A stretch of 6,733 nt of DNA from Paracoccaceae bacterium (GTDB taxonomy: Bacteria > Pseudomonadota > Alphaproteobacteria > Rhodobacterales > Rhodobacteraceae): the NCBI GenBank assembly GCA_030625695.1, contig DAOUQK010000210.1, positions 1-6,733 on the forward strand, in the 5' to 3' direction. Below, piece by piece: positions 1 through 5,846 of this stretch. The translations under genes and the position numbers were made by a program. Within the stretch, counting starts at the first letter, position 1, and each line of letters opens with the position of its first letter. Under the pieces are notes generated by a model that was given only the letters and a program-made list of their open reading frames with translations, had not been told where the DNA came from and did not search any database.

Positions 1-251
1 CCCAGTGACAAATGAAACTCGGCCGCTTTGGCGTCGTCTTCGGTGTTGACGTCGAACACCAGCCGTTTGTCGCGGATCGAAAGGTTCAGGTGATAGGGAC
101 CATTCGGCGCGGACCGCCCATCACGGGACGGCAGAGTGAAGCTGTTTTCCTCGAGCAGGTCGAACATCGCTACTTTGCGTTCCTGTTCGATCTCGGGGGT
201 TGGCGGCGGCAGATTGCTGTCGTCGATTTCGATCTGACTGATGTGGGACAT
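1..251 (-). CDS. UPF0262 family protein, 5' part (truncated by window edge)
   Basis: Reading the minus strand from the ATG at 251 gives 83 codons open to the window edge, beginning MSHISQIEIDDSNLPPPTPE and continuing with EQERKVAMFDLLEENSF and IRDKRLVFDV. I recognise this as the N-terminal half of the UPF0262 family, small (about 160 aa) alphaproteobacterial proteins of unknown biochemical role; the ELDD-like, LPPPTPEIEQER and DLLEEN stretches are family hallmarks. The start is supported by a GAAGAG element (266-261) nine bases upstream. From memory, members often sit next to hisD and a low-molecular-weight phosphatase gene in Rhodobacterales, which would put core chromosome beyond the left edge; that is not visible here. 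The gene lies downstream of ppkA on the same strand across a 153-bp gap and is probably independent of the T6SS. The C-terminal half is missing only because the window ends. Confidence 0.9.
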   Translation of the reverse strand, partial: MSHISQIEIDDSNLPPPTPEIEQERKVAMFDLLEENSFTLPSRDGRSAPNGPYHLNLSIRDKRLVFDVNTEDDAKAAEFHLSL

Positions 252-404
252 TGCGGCGAACTCTTCGGCTTAAATGAATTACGCAGGGGTTAGCGTATGT
301 GTCACATAGGGGCAAGCTGGGGGATTATCCTGCACGTCCCTTGTAAGAGCGGGTCAAGCATTCACATCGTATTGTTTGTTTGATTTCAGTTTGAAAGACA
401 GGTG
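252..404. other. Intergenic spacer between ppkA and the UPF0262 gene
   Basis: This 153-bp stretch follows the ppkA stop and precedes the UPF0262 start, both on the minus strand. I see no gene and no convincing intrinsic terminator; the only hairpin directly after ppkA is a weak one (TTTCA/TGAAA with a 3-nt loop near 384-396). On the minus strand there is a TTGACC (357-352) and a GATAAT (329-324), but they are 22 bases apart, too far for a standard sigma70 promoter, so I do not call one. A short palindrome is listed separately. Confidence 0.5.
296..308. promoter_or_regulatory. 13-nt palindrome, possible operator of the UPF0262 gene
   Basis: TATGTGTCACATA is a perfect inverted repeat of six bases around one central base. 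It lies 44 bases upstream of the UPF0262 start codon, where an operator or promoter-proximal site would be expected. The half-site TGTG/CACA resembles those of several dimeric regulators, but the spacing does not match the CRP/FNR consensus, so no regulator is named. A chance palindrome remains possible. Confidence 0.3.
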
Positions 405-2660
405 CTACGGCGTGGTTGTGACCAGTATTCGACTATCCAGTGACTGAATGCTGCCGGTGTCGGAATCTGCATTCTCCTGCAAGGCGCGGGCATATCCCTG
501 GGCCGATTCTTCGCTGGGTCGCAACCCTCCGAACAATGGCTTGGAGGAGTGGACAATGATTATCTTACTCTTGCCCAAAGTGCTTTCATCAACCCGGAAC
601 ACCATCGCCCCGTTTTGTTGCGGACTGGATTGGCTATCCGCCACGCGGATTTTTACCGGCCCGGGTTGACCATTGCGCAAGGTTGCAATGTCGTTGGCCT
701 GTCGGTTGATGTAAGGCAGCATGTGATAAACTTTGCCTGAAACATCCAAAATCGAAACAGTCAGATAGCCGTCGGTCATTGCCGCAGGCAGTATCAGGTC
801 AATCACCGGGTTTTCGCCGACAAAAAATCGCCCCGATGTGTTCAACTCATCCAGATCGCCGTCGCGGTAAACCACCTTGACCCCGCCGAACGGAGCCTTT
901 GGCAGATGGCTTTCGATCAGGCACAGATTTGAATTCAGAACCTCCAGATCCAGAATGATCCGCCGCTCGCCGACCACATCGCGCAAAGCGTCAAACAACC
1001 CGACCCGGGTTGAGGTTTCCGCCACCCGCCCTTTCACAACCACCGGTGTTTCCGGCCCATAGCCAACCGCCGAGGTGCCGGGCAATTGCAACACGCCGCA
1101 ATCGGCGAAGGACTCGACGATCGGGGTCAGCTTGTTCGCGGCAAGGAATACATCGCGCAACGTGATCTGCGCGGTGCCGTTAAGGGCGCCGGGCAAGCCC
1201 GCAGAAAAGGCCGTCAACAACTTGGTATGAACCGCCTTTTTGGTGGTCGAGCCGGTCAATTGCGCATCATTTCCTTTGATGATCAATCGCCAGTCATCCA
1301 AGACGTCCAATGGGGTCAGAGTCGCCAGCACATCATTGCCCCAGCTGTCGGCAATGTCACCTGATGCAAGGGTCAGCTCGGCAACACCGCCGCGTTGTTC
1401 AACCAATCCACTTAGGGCACCCGAAAGGTCTTCGGACGGGACATAGCCAATCGCCTGCGCCGGGCCATCAGCAGTGTCGCTAACAATAAGAGTATAGGGA
1501 TCCGCGACGGGATATTGCGGGCCCAAAAGACTGTCGAACGCCCCGGTAAAATACCCGGCCGCGCCTCCGCCTCCCAACAACAGGACCAACATAACTGCGA
1601 TCAACCCGCCTTTAGATTTCTTGGGCTCAGGCGTGGGTACGGGCGCAGGTTTGGGTTTCGGCGCTGCCGCGGGGGCAGATGCGGGGGCCGACTTTGGCGC
1701 TGGGGTGGGTTTTGGCGCGGGTTCAGGTGCAGATTTGGTTTTGGACGAAGGTGGTTTTCTGACCGGGATAATCACCGTCGCGTCAGAGTCGATGTCTTCA
1801 TCCATGGTGTCATCGGGCGTTTTGACCGGACCACTCTCAGGCGTCTTGAGAAACGCCAGAACCGCTTCGGCGCTTTGCAGCCGTTCGGCGGGAACCGGGG
1901 CGGACATCCGGTCAATCAGTGACTTGAGAGGTTCAGGAACCCCCGACGTATCCAGCGGCTTGCCTTTGTTTTCAACCACCTCCATCGGGTTGTTGCCGGC
2001 CTTGGGGGCCGCGCCCCGAAAGTTGGCCAAAAGCAGCGCCCCAAGCGAATAGATGTCAGAGCGTTTATCGGTATTGCCGCTTAATTGCTCGGGTGCGGCA
2101 TAGGCATATTTGCCGGCAAATTCATTGCCGACAATGGTTTGCGCACCCGGATTGGTATCTTTGGCGATGCCGAAATCAATGATCACAGCCTTGGCCGGGT
2201 CCCCGTCTTCGAGGATAATATTGTCTGGCGAAAGGTCACGATGCACGATGTTGCGGGCATGTGCCGCCTGCAAGCCTTCGGTGACGCGGCGGGCAACAAC
2301 CAAAAGGTCGTCCGCCAACATTGGCCCCTGTTTCAGCTTTTTATCAAGGCCGGGACCCTCGATATAGTCCATCACCAGATAGACATGTCCGTCCGGCGAT
2401 CGATGATTCTCGGAATAACGAACCACGGCATCGTGCCGGATTTCGCGCATTTCTTCTTCGCGGGTCAGCAAGACAAGAAAGTCTTCGTTGCCGGAAAATT
2501 CGGCTTTCAAAACCTTTAGAGCGGCCAAACGACCGGAAATATCGCTGCGTGCCTTATAGACGTCAGACGTGCCGCCGCGTCCCAGCAAACCTTCGATGCG
2601 ATAGGTATTGTTTAACAGATCGCCAGGTTGAAACGCGTCACTGGGGCGGGATTCAAGCAT
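405..2660 (-). CDS. ppkA: T6SS-associated membrane Ser/Thr protein kinase, PpkA type
   Basis: A 751-aa one-pass membrane kinase. The cytoplasmic N-terminus (about 20-272) is a Hanks-type kinase: Gly-rich loop GRGGTSDVY (27-35), ATP-binding Lys49 in AALKVLK, catalytic loop HRDLSPDN (140-147, Asp142), DFG (162-164) and APE (189-191). All core catalytic residues are present; Ser144 replaces the usual Lys of HRDxKPxN. A Pro/Ala/Lys-rich linker (about 302-348) leads to one hydrophobic segment (about 352-371). The remaining 380 residues should be periplasmic: a BON-like part (about 385-585, with DDWRLIIKG and two Cys at 521 and 580), then a domain resembling DUF4384 (about 590-705). In known T6SSs PpkA phosphorylates an FHA protein or another T6SS component to trigger assembly. 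The PP2C and tagF genes nearby support that role. It starts 47 bp after the ompA-like gene, probably as one transcript. The start codon has a weak GAAAGA element upstream. Kinase call is firm; the periplasmic domain assignments are tentative. Confidence 0.9.
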   Translation of the reverse strand: MLESRPSDAFQPGDLLNNTYRIEGLLGRGGTSDVYKARSDISGRLAALKVLKAEFSGNEDFLVLLTREEEMREIRHDAVVRYSENHRSPDGHVYLVMDYIEGPGLDKKLKQGPMLADDLLVVARRVTEGLQAAHARNIVHRDLSPDNIILEDGDPAKAVIIDFGIAKDTNPGAQTIVGNEFAGKYAYAAPEQLSGNTDKRSDIYSLGALLLANFRGAAPKAGNNPMEVVENKGKPLDTSGVPEPLKSLIDRMSAPVPAERLQSAEAVLAFLKTPESGPVKTPDDTMDEDIDSDATVIIPVRKPPSSKTKSAPEPAPKPTPAPKSAPASAPAAAPKPKPAPVPTPEPKKSKGGLIAVMLVLLLGGGGAAGYFTGAFDSLLGPQYPVADPYTLIVSDTADGPAQAIGYVPSEDLSGALSGLVEQRGGVAELTLASGDIADSWGNDVLATLTPLDVLDDWRLIIKGNDAQLTGSTTKKAVHTKLLTAFSAGLPGALNGTAQITLRDVFLAANKLTPIVESFADCGVLQLPGTSAVGYGPETPVVVKGRVAETSTRVGLFDALRDVVGERRIILDLEVLNSNLCLIESHLPKAPFGGVKVVYRDGDLDELNTSGRFFVGENPVIDLILPAAMTDGYLTVSILDVSGKVYHMLPYINRQANDIATLRNGQPGPVKIRVADSQSSPQQNGAMVFRVDESTLGKSKIIIVHSSKPLFGGLRPSEESAQGYARALQENADSDTGSIQSLDSRILVTTTP

Positions 2661-2707
2661 GGCGATCTTTCAAAGTTCTGGACTGTTTTCTAGACCGTGT
2701 TCCGGCC

Positions 2708-3298
2708 CTAGCCCAGCGCCTGGAATTCAACCCTGCGATTGACGTCGCCACGAGGGTCAGCGTCGTCAAACGGGGCGCTTTCGCCCATACCAACCGCCTG
2801 AAGTCGCGTCCCTTCGATACCGCAGGACGATACCAGATGATGCTTGACCTCTTGCGCGCGCAGCAGGGACAGACGTTCATTATAAGACGCCTTGCCGGAA
2901 CTGTCGGTGTGGCCGATAATTTGGAACACTGCCACGTCAACCGATTTCATCGCCTGACACAGTGACGCCAGCTTGGGTTTTTGATCTTCACGCAGAGCTG
3001 CCGAATCAAAATCGAACGAGATCTGAATATTGACCTGATCGGCCCGTTCAACGGCGGCATAAGTGGTCACTGCTGTTGTCGAACTTTCTTCCGATGGCTC
3101 TGCCGCAGCAGTGGCTTCGGTGGCGGCGGACTGATCAGATGGTACGATCACCAAGCCACGGGTTTTTTGCTTTTTAAACGCATTTGTAATGTCTTCTGCC
3201 GACATTTCGGTTGTCGATTGGGCCGAAACCACGACAGGTGACGCCAAGGAAAACCCGGCGACGATCAAAGAAGATATAAGAATATTGAGACGTACCAT
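2708..3298 (-). CDS. Secreted OmpA-family peptidoglycan-binding protein
   Basis: A 196-aa protein with a typical Sec signal peptide: positively charged start, hydrophobic core 5-20, likely cleavage after VSA (Ala26). There is no lipobox Cys, so it is probably a soluble periplasmic protein. A low-complexity Ala/Ser/Thr/Glu stretch (about 57-80) links to a C-terminal OmpA-like domain (about 90-195) with FDFDSAAL, GHTDSSG (129-135), NERLSLLRA (140-148) and DVNRRVEF (185-192). Asp132 and Arg147 correspond to the residues that bind diaminopimelate in this family. Cys114 and Cys159 could form a disulfide. There is no beta-barrel. It is the first gene of the probable ompA-ppkA transcript, with a good AGAGGGAAGG ribosome binding site (3315-3306) seven bases before the ATG. 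In T6SSs OmpA-like domains (in TssL or TagL) anchor the envelope complex to peptidoglycan; a similar role here, or delivery of a cell-wall cue to PpkA, is inference. Confidence 0.9.
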   Translation of the reverse strand: MVRLNILISSLIVAGFSLASPVVVSAQSTTEMSAEDITNAFKKQKTRGLVIVPSDQSAATEATAAAEPSEESSTTAVTTYAAVERADQVNIQISFDFDSAALREDQKPKLASLCQAMKSVDVAVFQIIGHTDSSGKASYNERLSLLRAQEVKHHLVSSCGIEGTRLQAVGMGESAPFDDADPRGDVNRRVEFQALG

Positions 3299-3340
3299 GG
3301 TGGCACCTTCCCTCTAATGTTTAAATGAAGTCGTGGGCAA

Positions 3341-3369
3341 AGCATACACCACGATAGCTTTCCCTACAA
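3341..3369 (-). promoter_or_regulatory. Possible sigma70-type promoter of the ompA-ppkA unit
   Basis: On the minus strand a TTGTAG (3369-3364) is followed after exactly 17 bases by TATGCT (3346-3341). Transcription would start near 3334, leaving a leader of about 35 bases before the ompA-like start codon. The match to the consensus is partial (3/6 and 4/6), so this is a suggestion. No comparable pair is evident on the plus strand for the divergent M15 gene, although its promoter must lie in the same 187-bp region. Confidence 0.33.
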
Positions 3370-3485
3370 CGGTTTTGCGCCAGAGTTTAATCAATGGAAA
3401 CGCAATAAACCGTGGGACTTGGGAGGAAAAACTGGTTACTAACAATCGGCAAGCAGACTGTTGTCTGATCATACAGGGGTAAATT

Positions 3486-4325
3486 ATGCGATTCTTACCG
3501 GCAATCATCATCGCCGTGGCCGTGGTTCTGGCCCCTGTCATCTGGTTCAGCATTCGGTATTTGATGCTGGATGACGAATATCAGGGCGGTGGCATGGATT
3601 CCGGCGCACGGATCGAGATCGAGATACTGCGTCAGCAGGTCGAGGACCTGCAAATTCGCCTGGGTGCGTTGCAAAACGAAGTTGCTGGCCTGCCGCTTGG
3701 GGGGCAAGCGTCGGCACCGGTGTCGGACCTTGATGCCGAAGACGCAATTCTTCGCGGCACAGGGCCAAACGATATCATTGATGCCTACGCGCAAGTGACG
3801 TTGATCGCAGATCGGAAAAATGTGAATCAGGGGCTGGTGGTTTCGTCGCCGAAATACATGGAACAAAAACTTGGTCGCCCACGTGAAACCCTGTCGGATA
3901 CCTGCCAGGGAATGACCAACGAAGACCTGGCTGCCAAGCTGGTTTTAGAGGATGTCGGGCCGATTCGCGTGAATATGCTGGCACCGGCCGCTGAATCGCT
4001 GCGCCGGGTTTTTGACAACGTAAAACGCGCCGACCCGGATCTTTATGATCGGATAAACACCTCGGGGTCGCTGTGTGTCCGTCAAATCAGAGGATCAAAC
4101 AACCGACTTTCGACGCATAGTTTCGGCATGGCGCTGGATCTGAACATCGACGGGCATCTGGATAATTTCACCGACGGAAAAACCCAACTGGGCCTGATTA
4201 TCCTGGCCGATTTCTTTCGCGAGGAAGGGTGGGTCTGGGGGGCCGGGTTCAGCCGCGAAGACAGCATGCATTTCGAGGTCAGTCGCAAGCAGTTGGATAC
4301 GTGGTTGGCCGAAGGTCGGCTGTAA
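3486..4325 (+). CDS. Membrane-anchored M15 (VanY/D-Ala-D-Ala carboxypeptidase-like) zinc peptidase
   Basis: A 279-aa protein whose C-terminal domain (about 130-275) is an M15-family zinc peptidase. Zinc ligands are His211 and Asp218 in STHSFGMALDLNI and His262 in EDSMHFEV; Asp259, three residues before His262, fits the catalytic acid position. IRGSNNR before the first ligand is also typical. An N-terminal hydrophobic segment (about 4-23) without a clear cleavage site suggests an inner-membrane anchor with the enzyme in the periplasm. Residues 41-67 (ARIEIEILRQQVEDLQIRLG onward) look like a short coiled coil, so it may oligomerise. Cys140 and Cys197 could pair. Family members cleave peptide bonds in peptidoglycan stem peptides or cross-links; the exact bond is not predictable. 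AGGGG (3475-3479), six bases upstream, supports the start. It is transcribed against its T6SS neighbours yet sits inside their block. A role opening the wall for the T6SS, as for TagX of Acinetobacter, is inferred; a general wall enzyme is the alternative. Confidence 0.88.
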   Translation: MRFLPAIIIAVAVVLAPVIWFSIRYLMLDDEYQGGGMDSGARIEIEILRQQVEDLQIRLGALQNEVAGLPLGGQASAPVSDLDAEDAILRGTGPNDIIDAYAQVTLIADRKNVNQGLVVSSPKYMEQKLGRPRETLSDTCQGMTNEDLAAKLVLEDVGPIRVNMLAPAAESLRRVFDNVKRADPDLYDRINTSGSLCVRQIRGSNNRLSTHSFGMALDLNIDGHLDNFTDGKTQLGLIILADFFREEGWVWGAGFSREDSMHFEVSRKQLDTWLAEGRL

Positions 4326-4340
4326 TCTGATCGCCCAATG

Positions 4341-4354
4341 ATTGACCTGTCAAT
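4341..4354. repeat. Short palindrome downstream of the M15 gene
   Basis: ATTGACCTGTCAAT is an inverted repeat of six bases around a CT centre, 15 bases after the M15 stop codon. It is flanked by a direct repeat CAATGAT (4336-4342 and 4351-4357). The two-base centre makes it a poor RNA hairpin. It may be the edge of the adjacent repeat element or a chance feature. Confidence 0.35.
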
Positions 4355-4359
4355 GATCC

Positions 4360-4428
4360 GTAGGGTGGGGTTTCACCCCACCATCTTCCCGACGAGCGGT
4401 GGGGCGGTGGGGTGAAACCCCACCCTAC
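4360..4428. repeat. Large perfect inverted repeat, REP-like element / likely bidirectional terminator
   Basis: The 23-base arm at 4360-4382 (starting GTAGGGTGGGG) is the exact reverse complement of the arm at 4406-4428 (ending CCCCACCCTAC), with 23 bases between. Each arm is itself nearly self-complementary: in the left arm GGTGGGGT (4364-4371) pairs with ACCCCACC (4375-4382) around TTC. A further GGTGGGG copy lies in the loop (4398-4404), in tandem with the right arm. The element fills the gap between the convergent M15 and PP2C genes and ends four bases from the PP2C stop codon, so it should stop or protect transcripts from both sides. No T-tract follows either arm, so a classical intrinsic terminator is not fully met. 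The G-rich palindromic make-up and its place between convergent genes are typical of dispersed REP/BIME-like repeats; copies elsewhere in the genome cannot be seen here. Confidence 0.85.
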
Positions 4429-4432
4429 ATTA

Positions 4433-5155
4433 CTACATTACATCAACGACAATCACCGAGATATTGTCTGCCCCGCCGCCAGCCAAAGCAATCTGGATCA
4501 GACGGTCTGACACAGTTTCAATCGGATAACTTACCAATGTGTCCTGCAATATCGCAAATGTGGCGTATTTGGTAAGCCCGTCCGAGCAGACCAAAAACCG
4601 ATCCCCCGACACCACTTCTCCGCGGACCTTATCCAGTTCAAGCTCGTCTCCGACGCCAACTGCACGGGTGATCGCGTTGGAGTGCGGGTGCTGCTCGGCC
4701 TCATCCCAGGACATCTTGCCGGACAATACAAATTCGGCCACCGCTGAATGATCGGTTGTGATCATCTCGATCACCCCATCGCGCAGGCGGTACACCCGGC
4801 TGTCTCCGGCCCAGATCGTCACAAAGTGCCGGTTCGCCATCATCAGTGCCACCACTGTGGCCCCGATTACCCCCCGGCCCCGTGCTTCGGCCTCTTGCAC
4901 GATGACCCTATGTGCCGCCTGTACCGCGTCGCGCAACGCGTGCATCCGTGCGTTGGGGTCAAGACCAATGGGGATTGTGGCAATTGAATCGGTGATCAGG
5001 CGGCTGGCGTAATCACCGGCCTCGTGCCCGCCCATACCGTCCGAGACCACCCAGATATTCTGCTCGGGCAGTGCAAGGATCGCATCCTCGTTGATTTTGC
5101 GTTTATGGCCAACGTGGGTTTTGGCGTTATAACGATATGTCGTCCATGTATTCAT
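4433..5155 (-). CDS. pppA: PP2C-type Ser/Thr phosphatase of the T6SS phosphorylation pathway
   Basis: A 240-aa single-domain PPM/PP2C phosphatase of normal length, with no signal peptide or membrane segment, so cytoplasmic. Motifs in order: NEDA (22-25), SDGMGGHEAG (38-47), GAT (98-100), WAGDSRVYRLRDG (115-127), TTDHS (133-137), SDGL (191-194) and GGGADNISVIVV (226-237). The metal-binding acids Asp39, Asp192 and Asp230 are all present, so it should be active. In the T6SS threonine-phosphorylation pathway PppA removes the phosphate placed by PpkA and so returns the apparatus to rest. The gene follows tagF by only 10 bp, with no clear Shine-Dalgarno sequence, which suggests translational coupling to tagF. 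In Agrobacterium tagF and the phosphatase occur as one fused gene; here they are separate neighbours. It is the last gene of the tssM-tagF-pppA unit and ends at the large inverted repeat. Confidence 0.92.
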   Translation of the reverse strand: MNTWTTYRYNAKTHVGHKRKINEDAILALPEQNIWVVSDGMGGHEAGDYASRLITDSIATIPIGLDPNARMHALRDAVQAAHRVIVQEAEARGRGVIGATVVALMMANRHFVTIWAGDSRVYRLRDGVIEMITTDHSAVAEFVLSGKMSWDEAEQHPHSNAITRAVGVGDELELDKVRGEVVSGDRFLVCSDGLTKYATFAILQDTLVSYPIETVSDRLIQIALAGGGADNISVIVVDVM

Positions 5156-5165
5156 AACAAAATAC

Positions 5166-5846
5166 TCATAACGGTTGTGCCTCGCTCCAGATGGGCGCGC
5201 TCAGATTGAACAGGCCCAGCATATCGGGGCCCTGTGGCAGACCCTCGCATACGATCAGTCTTGGAATATCATTGACCACAGCACTCCACAGTGATGGCTT
5301 TTGAAACCGTCCGGCCAGAAGTCCGGCCGCAAGATCAGGCAGCAGACCATCTTTGACCGCCGGCGTCAGAACAAGGCTTTTACCGGCGCCGCGCAACGGA
5401 GTATTCGGACGCATATCGGGGGGGGCGATCCCGGCCAAACCGGCCTCAAATCCGTCCCTTGTCATCGTGTCGTCAAGCGCATCCAGAGCCAGGTCTTCAA
5501 GCCGCATGAACAGCGCTTCTTCGCTAAAATGATCCAGCTGCGCAGGCCCCGGTGTCTGCAACGGTGCCATCAGGGTAAGCGGAAACCGACGCCCGACCCG
5601 GTCCACCGATGGCATCAGAACACCCATCACCTTTTGCGGCCCGGCCAGCCCCGGAGACAGGCAAAACCGCCAGATCGGCGCGGACATATAGTGCGCATCC
5701 CAACTGCCACCCAGCGCGCCTTGTGCTGCCAACATTCCGTTTTGAATCCAGGCATCCCAGGCGGCAACAAATCCCGCAGGCACATTGATCCGGAAGAAAT
5801 CCCCGACCGATGGTATTTTGCCGAATGCGCCAAACCCTGCTGTCAT
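5166..5846 (-). CDS. tagF: T6SS accessory/repressor protein TagF (ImpM family)
   Basis: A 226-aa protein of the TagF/ImpM family, recognised by the N-terminal GAFGKIPSVGDFFR (6-19), Trp residues 30 and 33, VDRVGRRFPLTLM (81-93) and the C-terminal LWSAVVNDIPRLIVCEGLP stretch (186-204). No signal peptide or membrane segment is visible, so it is probably cytoplasmic. TagF represses T6SS assembly after translation, in Agrobacterium by acting on the FHA protein and in Pseudomonas independently of PpkA. I chose the ATG at 5846 because it shares its A with the tssM stop codon (TAATG), has AAAGG seven bases upstream, and yields the family's usual MTAGFxGK-type start. An in-frame ATG at 5864 would add six residues (MSKGDV) and overlap tssM by 19 bases; it is less likely. 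Its place between tssM and the PP2C gene matches T6SS clusters with phosphorylation control. Confidence 0.92.
   Translation of the reverse strand: MTAGFGAFGKIPSVGDFFRINVPAGFVAAWDAWIQNGMLAAQGALGGSWDAHYMSAPIWRFCLSPGLAGPQKVMGVLMPSVDRVGRRFPLTLMAPLQTPGPAQLDHFSEEALFMRLEDLALDALDDTMTRDGFEAGLAGIAPPDMRPNTPLRGAGKSLVLTPAVKDGLLPDLAAGLLAGRFQKPSLWSAVVNDIPRLIVCEGLPQGPDMLGLFNLSAPIWSEAQPL

Noticed and set aside
121..315. Minus-strand 64-codon frame overlapping the UPF0262 gene
   Set aside because: A different minus-strand frame carries the recognisable UPF0262 N-terminus; this one is an out-of-frame shadow.
324..357. Possible minus-strand promoter for the UPF0262 gene (TTGACC and GATAAT)
   Set aside because: The 22-base spacing is outside the normal sigma70 range, and no -10 element occurs at 16-18 bases.
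1620..1755. Direct-repeat array in the ppkA linker region
   Set aside because: The repetition is low-complexity Pro/Ala/Lys coding sequence without a regular unit, spacer pattern or CRISPR-like palindromes.
1621..2052. Gly/Ala-rich plus-strand frame antisense to the ppkA linker
   Set aside because: The Gly-Ala repeats are simply the complement of the Pro/Ala/Lys-rich linker codons of ppkA.
2321..2965. Plus-strand open frame (214 codons) antisense to the ppkA start and the ompA-like gene
   Set aside because: It crosses the ompA-ppkA boundary on the opposite strand and gives a low-plausibility Arg-rich product; both minus-strand genes have firm domain evidence.
3486..4325. M15 peptidase as a T6SS effector
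   Set aside because: It has a membrane anchor, no adjacent immunity gene and no VgrG, PAAR or adaptor gene in the window; a structural or housekeeping wall role fits better.
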